Origin: an uncultured Phycisphaerales bacterium
GTDB lineage: Bacteria > Planctomycetota > Phycisphaerae > Phycisphaerales > UBA1924
Length of the DNA stretch: 9,514 nt
Assembly (NCBI GenBank): GCA_937891445.1
Contig: CALAFV010000266.1
Span: 1 to 9,514, forward strand
Reading direction: 5' to 3'
Shown: positions 1 to 6,626 of the stretch, in pieces
Position numbering within the stretch: position 1 is the stretch's first letter
Layout: each line of letters starts with the position of its first letter
The notes under the pieces: model-generated
Database searches by the model: none
The model's input: only the letters and a program-made list of their open reading frames with translations
Told to the model about the DNA's origin: nothing
Program-made: the position numbers and the translations under genes

Positions 1-1
1 C

Positions 2-97
2 CCCACGCGCACCAGCAGCACCGCCCCGCGCCCCGCGGCCAGGCCCGCCGCGGCCGACGGCTACGAGCCGATCGCCGACGACGACATTCCGTTCTGA
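2..97 (+). CDS. ssb: Single-stranded DNA-binding protein SSB, C-terminal tail (5' end outside window)
   Basis: Only the last 31 codons are present. The frame beginning at base 2 gives a Pro/Ala/Arg-rich linker, then GYEPIADDDIPF and a TGA stop at 95-97. The acidic DDDIPF tip is the hallmark of bacterial SSB. In this family it is the docking site for SSB partners such as exonuclease I, RecQ, PriA and the clamp-loader chi subunit, while the Pro/Ala-rich stretch is the flexible linker after the OB fold. The OB fold is outside the window, so the identification rests on the tip and linker alone. The gene converges with the ABC ATPase gene that ends at 274. Its likely transcription stop is the heptamer hairpin starting 12 bases after the stop codon. 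Confidence 0.88.
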   Translation, partial: PTRTSSTAPRPAARPAAADGYEPIADDDIPF

Positions 98-108
98 CAG
101 CAGACAAG

Positions 109-205
109 ACACAGCACACAGCACACAACACACAACACACAGCAAGGCGCCGTGCGGCCGCGCCGCCTTCATGTGACGTTGTGTGCTGTGAGGTGTGTGC
201 TGTGT
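109..205. repeat. Heptanucleotide tandem repeat with inverted partner array, forming a long imperfect hairpin
   Basis: Bases 109-143 are five head-to-tail 7-mers: ACACAGC, ACACAGC, ACACAAC, ACACAAC, ACACAGC. Bases 178-205 are four 7-mers in the opposite sense: GTTGTGT, GCTGTGA, GGTGTGT, GCTGTGT. The block 109-136 aligns without gaps to the reverse complement of 178-205 at 25 of 28 positions, around a 41-base spacer. The spacer has its own GC-rich stem. The array lies between the convergent 3' ends of ssb and the ABC gene, so a double-terminator role is plausible but not shown. It resembles the short tandem heptamer repeats known from some cyanobacterial genomes in type only; I do not recognise this sequence. 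Confidence 0.85.
144..169. terminator. GC-rich hairpin at the centre of the heptamer repeat, possible ssb/ABC terminator
   Basis: AAGGCG (144-149) pairs with CGCCTT (164-169). After one C/C mismatch the stem continues with C151-G162, G152-C161, a T-G wobble and G154-C159, closing on the loop CGGC. Flanking A and T bases give a weak U-tail in both directions, as expected for a bidirectional terminator between convergent genes. The U-run is short, so this call is tentative. Confidence 0.35.
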
Positions 206-273
206 ACCCGCGAGTGGCGATGTACGGCTTTGTGTGCCGCGGGTGCCGGATCGCTGTCGCCGATCGCGGCCGG

Positions 274-1071
274 CTACGCCCCGCCGCCTGCCGTCTTCTC
301 GACGAGCCGGTCCGACTCCACCACCCCGTCCTTGAGCCGGATCACCCGCTCGCACCGCGTCGCGATGCGGTCGTCGTGCGTCACCATGACGATCGTCATC
401 CCGCCCTGGTGCAGGTCCTCGATCACCCGCAGGATCGCCTCGCCCGTGGCGCTGTCGAGGTTGCCCGTCGGCTCGTCGGCCATGAGCACCACCGGCCGCG
501 TCACCAGCGCCCGCGCGATCGCGACGCGCTGCTGCTGTCCGCCGGAGAGTTCGCTCGGCCGGTGCCCGAGCCGGTTGCCCAGGCCGACCATGTTCAGCGT
601 CTCGCACGCCCGCTGCCGCCGCTCGCGGAGTTTGATCCCCTGGTAGAACAGGGGCACCTCGACGTTCTCCTCGATCGTCAGTTCCGGGATCAGGTTGAAC
701 GCCTGGAAGACGAACCCGATCTTCCGCCCGCGGAACGCCGACAGATCCTCGTCCGACATCGTCGCGACGTTCTGCCCGTCGAGCAGATAGTCGCCCGTCG
801 TCGGCCGGTCGAGGCACCCGAGGATGTTCATCAGTGTGGACTTCCCCGAGCCGCTGGCCCCCATGATCGCCACGTACTGCCCGCGCGGGATCGCGATGTC
901 CACGCCCCGCAGGGCCTCGACCATCACCGATCCGTCCGGCTTGTAGTACGTCTTGCGGATCCCCCGCAACTCCGCCACGATCTCCCCGGACCGCGCCGCT
1001 CCGGCCAGCGCCGGCTGGATGATGACGGGGTGCTCGAGGCTTGGCGGCGAGGGGGGACTCACGGCGGTCAT
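274..1071 (-). CDS. ABC transporter ATP-binding protein, MacB/LolD type
   Basis: This is a 265-residue ATPase that would energise an inner-membrane permease of the MacB/FtsX/LolCE class (type VII ABC systems: lipoprotein or macrolide export and related mechanotransmission). Visible motifs are Walker A GASGSGKS (about 71-78), followed by the MacB-like TLMNILGCLD, the Q-loop glutamine in FVFQAFNL (about 123), the signature LSGGQQQR (175-182), Walker B VVLMADEP (about 194-201, catalytic Glu about 200), the D-loop GNLDS and the H-loop histidine in VTHDD (about 232). The ATG at 1069-1071 is chosen. A longer reading from a TTG at 1170 adds 33 residues of non-conserved, Gly/Arg-rich sequence. A short GGAG lies very close to the ATG, so the exact start is uncertain. 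The N-terminal 30 residues are Pro-rich and lie outside the fold. No permease gene is adjacent: the gene downstream is the convergent ssb, and the gene upstream is a STAS protein on the same strand, 122 bases away. The specific substrate cannot be assigned. Confidence 0.9.
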   Translation of the reverse strand: MTAVSPPSPPSLEHPVIIQPALAGAARSGEIVAELRGIRKTYYKPDGSVMVEALRGVDIAIPRGQYVAIMGASGSGKSTLMNILGCLDRPTTGDYLLDGQNVATMSDEDLSAFRGRKIGFVFQAFNLIPELTIEENVEVPLFYQGIKLRERRQRACETLNMVGLGNRLGHRPSELSGGQQQRVAIARALVTRPVVLMADEPTGNLDSATGEAILRVIEDLHQGGMTIVMVTHDDRIATRCERVIRLKDGVVESDRLVEKTAGGGA

Positions 1072-1083
1072 GACTCCGGTTGT

Positions 1084-1111
1084 ACCGGCCCGGTCCCCGC
1101 GGGAGGCGGGG
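1084..1111. other. Palindrome and hairpin between the STAS and ABC genes
   Basis: ACCGGCCCGGT (1084-1094) is a perfect 11-base palindrome around one central C. It abuts a perfect 6-bp stem, CCCCGC (1095-1100) with GCGGGG (1106-1111) around the loop GGGAG. Both lie 13 to 40 bases upstream of the ABC gene's ATG on the minus strand. They could be an operator, a leader structure or a weak intergenic pause site. No T-run follows on the minus strand, so a classical terminator is unlikely. Such stems also arise by chance in GC-rich DNA. Confidence 0.3.
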
Positions 1112-1193
1112 TTCCCCACGTCCGGACCCTCTCCAAAGGAGATGCGCCGCGGCCTTGTTCCCGCCGGCAATCAGACGCGGCCTGCTGGCCCCC

Positions 1194-1568
1194 TCAGCCC
1201 CGGTCCTCCTGCGACTGCTGCTCCAGTTGCAGCCCCGCCAGGGCCGTCAGCGGGTCGGAGGCGAAACGGAAGACCTTGTCCAGGCCGGTGAGCATCATCA
1301 CCGACCACAGGTCGTCCCCCAGCGAGCAGAGCACCAGTTGCCGCCCGGATTCGATGAGTTTCTTGCGCATCCGCAGCAGTTGGGCCAGGTGCGACGAGTT
1401 GAGGAACGTCACGCCCGAGAAGTTCAGGACGATGTGCGGGATGCCCGCCCCGCCCCCGGCCCCGTCCGGGGCGTTGAGCCGCCCGAAGATCGCCGCGAAC
1501 TCCTCCGAGAGTTCCGGCTCATCGGCCAGTTCGGCGATCGTGATGTCGTCGGACCATTCGATGGGCAT
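1194..1568 (-). CDS. STAS-domain protein, anti-sigma-factor-antagonist-like
   Basis: This 124-residue single-domain protein is about the size of SpoIIAA/RsbV. The core segment GVTFLNSSHLAQLLRMRKKL (52-71), followed by LVLCSLGDDLWSVMMLTGLDKVFRF (78-102), follows the SpoIIAA layout: strand, phospho-serine loop, helix, strand, then the 'hydrophobic-TGL-x-x-hydrophobic' region. Family members bind an anti-sigma kinase and are switched off by serine phosphorylation. Here the usual Asp before the serines is Asn57 and the Gly after them is His60, while Ser58 and Ser59 remain. A Gly/Ala-rich loop at 34-43 interrupts the N-terminal half. The ATG (1566-1568) is preceded by GGAG five bases upstream (complement of 1574-1577). 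No kinase or sigma factor is encoded nearby. The ABC ATPase gene lies 122 bases downstream on the same strand. A transport-linked role like MlaB is an alternative, but the neighbouring ATPase is not MlaF-like. Confidence 0.82.
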   Translation of the reverse strand: MPIEWSDDITIAELADEPELSEEFAAIFGRLNAPDGAGGGAGIPHIVLNFSGVTFLNSSHLAQLLRMRKKLIESGRQLVLCSLGDDLWSVMMLTGLDKVFRFASDPLTALAGLQLEQQSQEDRG

Positions 1569-1768
1569 GAGGGCTCCAGTTTAGCAGGTCCCGGGGCGGG
1601 GATCGCGGCTCGCGCCCGGGCCGTGGGCGGGCGGAAGTCGTACGGGGCGTCCGGGTTCGGGGTTCGCAGCGGCCCGCGGCCCCGGTTCGAGTAGGCTGTC
1701 ACGGACGGGCGTGCCGGGCGGGGGAGGGGACTCGGGGCTGTTCTGCCGTCTTCACCGAGGGTGACCCG

Positions 1769-2746
1769 ATGGTGGTTGACGGGTACTTCATCCTGGCGGG
1801 CTTGCTCGCGACGGTGATCGGCTTGCTCGCGGCGGCGTGCCTTGCGCGGGGCGATGCATCGCGCGGCCGCAGGCGGTGCGGCCGCTGCTGGTACGACATG
1901 AGCCGCGTCAGCGGGCTGCGCTGCCCCGAGTGCGGCTGGGAGGCGCGCCACGAGATCCACTTGTTCCGGACGCGCCGGCGCTGGCGGTGGATCGGCGCAT
2001 CGGTCCTGCTGTCGGCCGCGGGCGTCGTGCTGGTCGTCACGGGGGCCGTCGGCTGGCCGCAGATGGTGCCCGCCGCGGTGTGGCGCGCGGTGATGCCGCA
2101 CCTGGACCCCGGCGCGGAGCGCGAACTTGCGACGATCGGCCTCGACAGTACGCTCAAGATCGGCCGCATGAGCCGATGGGAGCGGCTGCGCTTCGCCCAC
2201 CGCTGCGCCCTTGTGCTCGACGGGGCCGCCTGCTCGACGTCCCGATCCGGCAGGGCCGTCCAGCAGGCGTTGCTGGGGCTGCTGAGCCTCACAAGCGAGG
2301 CACGCATCGCGCTGCCCAGCGTTGAGCGCGTGTTCCGAGGCGGGTCCGCATCGGCGGACGAGCGGGAGTTCTCGCTGCTCGTGATGATGGACAACCAATC
2401 GCTCGCGCGGAGCGCAGCGCTGGCCGAGCAGGTCGCCATGGAGGACCCCGACGCCGACGTCCGCCACACCGCCGTCCGGCACCTGCTGTGGCGCGGGAAG
2501 AAGCGGCGGGAGATCGTCCCGGTGCTCACGCGACTGCTGCGCGCCGGCGACCCCCAGGTCCGGCACGACGCGGCGGCCGGCCTGGGCGAGTTCGGCGCCA
2601 TGGCGACCGCGGCGCTGGGCGAACTCGACCGCGTCGCGGCGAGCGACCCGGATCCCGAGGTTCGTGATCGCGCCCTGGGCGCGGCCATCCTCATTCGCGC
2701 CGACGCGGAGGCCCGGGCCGCGCGGCGTCGGGGCGACGGCCGATGA
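1769..2746 (+). CDS. Membrane protein with zinc ribbon and HEAT-like repeats, copy 1
   Basis: I do not recognise a named gene. The 325-residue product has a hydrophobic segment at about 7-26, a basic patch (RGRRR), then a four-cysteine ribbon: C37-G-R-C40-WYDM and C52-P-E-C55-G. A second basic patch (RTRRRW, 67-72) precedes a second hydrophobic segment (about 74-93). The C-terminal half is helical, with three HEAT/PBS-lyase-like units centred on DPDADVRHTAV (226-236), DPQVRHDAAAGLGEFG (261-276) and DPDPEVRDRALGA (293-305). By the positive-inside rule the ribbon should face the cytoplasm and the HEAT part should lie outside it. The ribbon probably binds Zn structurally, and HEAT arrays usually bind proteins; the actual role is unknown. 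The ATG follows a purine-rich GAGGG eight bases upstream. The next gene, 21 bases downstream, is a paralogue. The upstream neighbour is the divergent STAS gene, with a 200-base gap in which I see no further gene. Confidence 0.85.
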   Translation: MVVDGYFILAGLLATVIGLLAAACLARGDASRGRRRCGRCWYDMSRVSGLRCPECGWEARHEIHLFRTRRRWRWIGASVLLSAAGVVLVVTGAVGWPQMVPAAVWRAVMPHLDPGAERELATIGLDSTLKIGRMSRWERLRFAHRCALVLDGAACSTSRSGRAVQQALLGLLSLTSEARIALPSVERVFRGGSASADEREFSLLVMMDNQSLARSAALAEQVAMEDPDADVRHTAVRHLLWRGKKRREIVPVLTRLLRAGDPQVRHDAAAGLGEFGAMATAALGELDRVAASDPDPEVRDRALGAAILIRADAEARAARRRGDGR

Positions 2747-2767
2747 GGCGGTGAGGTATCGTGTGCC

Positions 2768-3751
2768 ATGGCGTGGGCCTGGACCGCTGTCGGATGGCTT
2801 GCCGTGGTCGCGGGCGCGGCCGTGCTCGCGTGGGCCATGTGGTGGGACCGCAGCCGCGGCCGTCGGCGATGCCCGCGATGCTGGTACGACATGTCCGGCG
2901 TCGCCGGCCTCACGTGCTCCGAATGCGGGTGTGACGCTCGCCGCGAGCGCCGGCTGCACCGCACGCGGCGGCGGTGGGGGTGGGCCGGAATAGCGGTGGT
3001 GGTGATCCTCGCGGGCGGCGCGGCCACGCGGTACCCCGTGGCCGTCTCGGGCGGGTGGACGGCCGCGGTACCCGCTGCGGCATGGCGCGCCGTGCTGCCC
3101 CTTATCGACCCACCGCCCGATGAACCGACGTGGGCCTGGGCCGAGGACCTGCTCAGGTCGCGGGCGTCGCTCTCCACGCGCTGGGCACGGCTCCGCTTCG
3201 CGCACCGCTGCCTGGTGCTCCTGCGGCACATGGAGCGGACGCCCGACCAACGGTTATCCCGATCGGATGTCCTCAACCATCTCACCCGCGCGCGCCGCGA
3301 TGGCGTCCTTGCCGCGCCGACGGTGCGGCGGGTGCTCGACTCGCCCGATGCCACGGTCGACGAGCGTGCGTCCGCGTTGATAGCGATCGCGGTCATCGAC
3401 CCGTCGGAGGACACGTTCGTTCGCCTCCGCCGCGCGGTTGAGCACGAGAGCCACCTCCATGTCCGGGTCGCCGCGATAGGAATGCTCGCGTCCCGCTACG
3501 GGAACCGGGCTGAAACCGTGGACCTGCTCTCCCGCGTGGCCGCCGGGCCGCTGGAGCAAGCCTCAGACTGGCACATGCGCGACGTCGCTATGTCGAAGTT
3601 GTTTTTCGTTGCGGAGCACGGCGGTCCCGAGCAGCGCACGCGTGCGGCACGGAGCCTGCGACAGATAGCATCGAACCACCCCGACGCGCTCCGGCGCGCT
3701 GAGGCCGCTGGCCTCCTGAACCTGCTCGGCCGCAACGCAGAGGCGGAGTGA
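2768..3751 (+). CDS. Membrane protein with zinc ribbon and degenerate HEAT-like repeats, copy 2
   Basis: This 327-residue product is a paralogue of the preceding gene with the same order of parts: hydrophobic segment (5-25), basic RGRRR, ribbon C35-P-R-C38-WYDM and C50-S-E-C53-G, basic RTRRRW, second hydrophobic segment (about 71-88) and a helical C-terminal domain. Two motifs after the second membrane segment are shared with copy 1: VPAAAWRAVLPLIDP (101-115) and RWARLRFAHRC (138-148). The HEAT-like repeats are harder to see here, the best being LHVRVAAIGMLASRYG (230-245) and HPDALRRAEAAGLLNLLG (304-321). Direct nucleotide identity is limited, for example TGCTGGTACGACATG at 1886-1900 and 2879-2893, so the duplication is old. 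The ATG follows GGTGAGG about 12 bases upstream, and the 21-base gap after copy 1 suggests one transcript. The gene converges on gyrA with 28 bases between stop codons and no clear terminator. Function unknown. Confidence 0.84.
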   Translation: MAWAWTAVGWLAVVAGAAVLAWAMWWDRSRGRRRCPRCWYDMSGVAGLTCSECGCDARRERRLHRTRRRWGWAGIAVVVILAGGAATRYPVAVSGGWTAAVPAAAWRAVLPLIDPPPDEPTWAWAEDLLRSRASLSTRWARLRFAHRCLVLLRHMERTPDQRLSRSDVLNHLTRARRDGVLAAPTVRRVLDSPDATVDERASALIAIAVIDPSEDTFVRLRRAVEHESHLHVRVAAIGMLASRYGNRAETVDLLSRVAAGPLEQASDWHMRDVAMSKLFFVAEHGGPEQRTRAARSLRQIASNHPDALRRAEAAGLLNLLGRNAEAE

Positions 3752-3779
3752 GTCTGCCAGTCTCCCCGCGACACGCGCG

Positions 3780-6560
3780 TTACGCCGACGCCTCGTCCGA
3801 CTCCACCTGAGCCGCCGCGACCACCACGTCGCCCTCGTCGAGTTTCGTGACGCGGACGCCCTGGGCCCCGCGGCCGCAGAGGCGGATCTCCGCGGCCCGC
3901 ATGCGGACGATCTTCCCGTTGCGGCTGACGACGATCACGTCGTCGCCGCCGGGCTCATCCGCGCTGGCCGGGGCGTGCACCGCCAGCGCGGCGACGGCGC
4001 GGCCGTTGCGCTCGCTGGTGTTGATGTCCACGCGCCCCTTGCCGCCGCGGGACTGCGAGCGCATCTTGCCGCTCTCGGGCTGCACGCGGTACTCGTCGAT
4101 CGGCGTCCGCTTGCCGTAGCCGTTCTCGCAGATCGTCAGCAACTGGAGCGTCGGGTCGGCGGTCATCAGGTCGCCGTCGGCGTCCTTCTCCATCGGCACG
4201 CGGATGGCGCCGATGACGCGGTCGCCCTCGGCCAGTTCGATCCCCTTCACGCCGGCCGCCGCGCGGCCCATGAGCCGGGCGTCGTCCTCGTTGAAGCGGA
4301 TCGCCATGCCCCCGGCGGTCGCCAGCAGCACGTCGTCGTTGCCGTCGGTCTGGATCACCGTCAGCAGTTCGTCCCCCTCCTTGAGCCCCACGGCGATCAG
4401 GCCGGACTTGTTGACGTTCCGGTAGTCCTTCAGCGCCGTGCGCTTGACGATCCCGCCCTGCGACACGAACGTGAGGTAACTCGACCCCTCTTCGAAGTTC
4501 TTCACCGGCAGGTACGCGCACGTCCGCTCGCCCTGGCGCAGTTCCATCAGGTTCACCAGCGGCCGGCCCTTGCTCGTCCGCGGCAACTCGGGCAGTTCGT
4601 AAACCTTGATCTTGAAGACCCGGCCCGTGTTCGTGAAGCACAGCAGGTCGTCGTGCGTGCTGGCGACGAAGACGTGCTCGATGAAGTCCTCGTCCTTGGC
4701 CGCCGCGCCGATGACCCCTTTGCCGCCGCGCCCCTGCTGGCGGTAGGTGCTCAGCGGGACGCGCTTGGCGTACCCGGCGTGGCTGATCGTGACCGCCATG
4801 TCCTCGACGGGGATCAGCGCCTCGATGTCGATGTCCGCGTCCTCGGCCGACTCGTCGATGCGCGTCAGCCGCTCGCCGATCTTCCCGCCGTAGCGGGTCT
4901 TCATCTCCTCGCAGTCGGCCTTGATGATCGCGTCCACGCGGGCCGGGGTGGCGAGGATGTCCTCGTAGTCCTCGATCTTCGCGACCACCTCGCGGTACTC
5001 GCCCGCCAGGCGCTCGACCTCCAGCCCGACGAGTTGGATCAGGCGCATCCCGCCGATCGTCTCCGCCTGCACGCGCGTCAGGCGCACGCCCCCCTGGGCG
5101 TCGCCGCGCCGGGCCTGCTCAAGCAGCCGCTGCGGGATCAGCGGGGCGTAGCGGTGGTCCGGCGGGATGCGGAAGCCCCGGGCCATCAGTTTGTCGATCG
5201 CCTCCTGCCGCGTGCGGCTGGAGCGGATCAGTTTGATGACCTCGTCGATGTCGCAGACCGCGTAGATCATCCCTTCCAGGACGTGGGCCCGCTTCTTGGC
5301 CTCCGCCAGCAGGTACGCCGTGCGCCGGCGGATCACGTCCGTCCGGTGCTTGATGTAGTAGATGATCATCTCCTTCAGCGACAGTGTCCGCGGCTGGCGG
5401 TTGACCAGCGCGATGTTGTGGATGCTGAAGGTCTGCTGCAGCGGCGTGAACTGGTAGAGTTGATTCTCGACGACGGCCGGGTCGGCCCCCTTCTTCAGTT
5501 CGATGACCACCCGCACCATCGCCTCGCGCCCCGACTCGTTGCGCACGTCGGCGACGTCGGTGATCTTCTCCTCCTTGACCGCCTCGACGATCCGCTCCAT
5601 GAGCGTGTTGAGGCCGAGGTTGTACGGGATGGAGTCGATGATGAGCGTGTGCCGCCCGCCGGACTCCTCCGTGCGCACCTCGCCGCGGACGGTCACCCGC
5701 CCGCGCCCTGTGTCGTACCCCTCGATGATCCCGCGGCGGCCGAGGATGACGCCGCCGGTCGGGAAGTCCGGCCCCTTGATCCCCCGGCGGATGATCCGCC
5801 CCTGCTCGTCCTTCACGTCCTCGAGCAGTTCGCGCAGCGTGATGTCCGGCTTCTCGACGACGCGGATGATCGAGTCGAGCACCTCGATCGGGTTGTTCGG
5901 CGCCAGGCTCGTCGCCATGCCCACCGCGATGCCCACGCCCCCGTTGATCAGCAGGTTCGGGAACTTGCCCGGCAGGACGGTCGGCTCCTCGAGCCGGTCG
6001 TCGTAGTTGGGCTGCATGTCCACCGTGCCGAGTTTGAGGTCCTCGAGCATGTCCACCGCGGCCTGGGTCATCCGGGCCTCGGTGTACCGCATCGCGGCCG
6101 GCGGGTCGGGGTCGATCGAGCCGAAGTTCCCCTGCGGGTCGATCAGCGTGACGCGCGTGCGCCACTTCTGCCCCATGTTGACCATCGTGGGGTAGATGAC
6201 GCTCTCGCCGTGCGGGTGGTAGTTGCCGCTTGTGTCGCCGCAGATCTTGGCGCACTTGAGGTGCTTCTTGCCCGGCCGCAGGTTCAGGTCGTTCATCGCG
6301 ACCAGGATGCGGCGCTGCGAGGGCTTGAGCCCGTCACGGACGTCGGGCAGCGCCCGGTCCATGATCGTGCTCATCGCGTAGGTCAGGTACGAGTCCTGCA
6401 GTTCCCGCTCGATCTGCAGGTCCACGATGTGCCCGCCGCCGTTTCCGGAGCCGTCCCCCGCGCCCGGGATGTCACCCGGACCTTCGGGCGCGCCGGGGCC
6501 CCCGGGCGCGGACAGGTCGGGCGTCGTGGTGGGGGACGAGGGGTTGGCGGGGTCCGGCAT
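3780..6560 (-). CDS. gyrA: DNA gyrase subunit A
   Basis: This 926-residue protein is the DNA breakage-reunion subunit. With GyrB it introduces negative supercoils using ATP. The catalytic core starts near residue 50 (ERELQDSYLTYAMSTIM, ALPDVRDGLKPSQRRIL). The quinolone-determining region contains HPHGESVIYPT (115-125), and the active-site Arg-Tyr is in PPAAMRYTEARM (Tyr159). The C-terminal beta-pinwheel begins near 585 and has the GyrA box QGRGGKG (609-615), which marks gyrase rather than topoisomerase IV. A second box-like QSRGGKG lies at 836-842. The protein is longer than E. coli GyrA (875): about 30 extra residues are a Pro/Gly/Ser-rich N-terminal extension of low complexity. Ser83 (E. 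coli numbering) is kept as Ser120; Asp87 is replaced by Pro124. The ATG at 6560 has AGGAG nine bases upstream (complement of 6570-6574), supporting this start despite the unusual extension. gyrB is not in the window. The gene is divergent from rplI and convergent with the zinc-ribbon/HEAT pair. Confidence 0.98.
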   Translation of the reverse strand: MPDPANPSSPTTTPDLSAPGGPGAPEGPGDIPGAGDGSGNGGGHIVDLQIERELQDSYLTYAMSTIMDRALPDVRDGLKPSQRRILVAMNDLNLRPGKKHLKCAKICGDTSGNYHPHGESVIYPTMVNMGQKWRTRVTLIDPQGNFGSIDPDPPAAMRYTEARMTQAAVDMLEDLKLGTVDMQPNYDDRLEEPTVLPGKFPNLLINGGVGIAVGMATSLAPNNPIEVLDSIIRVVEKPDITLRELLEDVKDEQGRIIRRGIKGPDFPTGGVILGRRGIIEGYDTGRGRVTVRGEVRTEESGGRHTLIIDSIPYNLGLNTLMERIVEAVKEEKITDVADVRNESGREAMVRVVIELKKGADPAVVENQLYQFTPLQQTFSIHNIALVNRQPRTLSLKEMIIYYIKHRTDVIRRRTAYLLAEAKKRAHVLEGMIYAVCDIDEVIKLIRSSRTRQEAIDKLMARGFRIPPDHRYAPLIPQRLLEQARRGDAQGGVRLTRVQAETIGGMRLIQLVGLEVERLAGEYREVVAKIEDYEDILATPARVDAIIKADCEEMKTRYGGKIGERLTRIDESAEDADIDIEALIPVEDMAVTISHAGYAKRVPLSTYRQQGRGGKGVIGAAAKDEDFIEHVFVASTHDDLLCFTNTGRVFKIKVYELPELPRTSKGRPLVNLMELRQGERTCAYLPVKNFEEGSSYLTFVSQGGIVKRTALKDYRNVNKSGLIAVGLKEGDELLTVIQTDGNDDVLLATAGGMAIRFNEDDARLMGRAAAGVKGIELAEGDRVIGAIRVPMEKDADGDLMTADPTLQLLTICENGYGKRTPIDEYRVQPESGKMRSQSRGGKGRVDINTSERNGRAVAALAVHAPASADEPGGDDVIVVSRNGKIVRMRAAEIRLCGRGAQGVRVTKLDEGDVVVAAAQVESDEASA

Positions 6561-6626
6561 CGGCTGGAACTCCTGCTCCGTGATCCGGGCGGTCGGCGCT
6601 CAGATTCCGAGCCCGGTTCGACGCCC

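Noticed and set aside
109..205. CRISPR array
   Set aside because: The units are 7 bases long, contiguous and without spacers, and no cas gene is present.
1072..1170. Longer start (TTG at 1168-1170) for the ABC ATPase
   Set aside because: It is a rare start codon and would add sequence that is not conserved in the family. The first ATG at 1069-1071 is adequate.
181..1584. 467-codon plus-strand open frame over the ABC and STAS genes
   Set aside because: It overlaps two genes with clear motifs on the other strand and begins within the heptamer repeat; no recognisable protein sequence.
1424..3414. Two long minus-strand open frames (608 and 571 codons) opposite the zinc-ribbon/HEAT genes
   Set aside because: Their translations are low-complexity Arg/Ala/Pro/Ser-rich. 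The plus-strand frames have paired cysteines, membrane segments and mutual homology, so the plus strand is coding.
3767..3777. CGCG-ACA-CGCG mini-hairpin between copy 2 and gyrA as a shared terminator
   Set aside because: A 4-bp stem with no T-run is expected by chance in this sequence.
3780..6560. Topoisomerase IV subunit ParC as an alternative to GyrA
   Set aside because: The intact QGRGGKG box and complete six-blade-length C-terminal domain mark gyrase.
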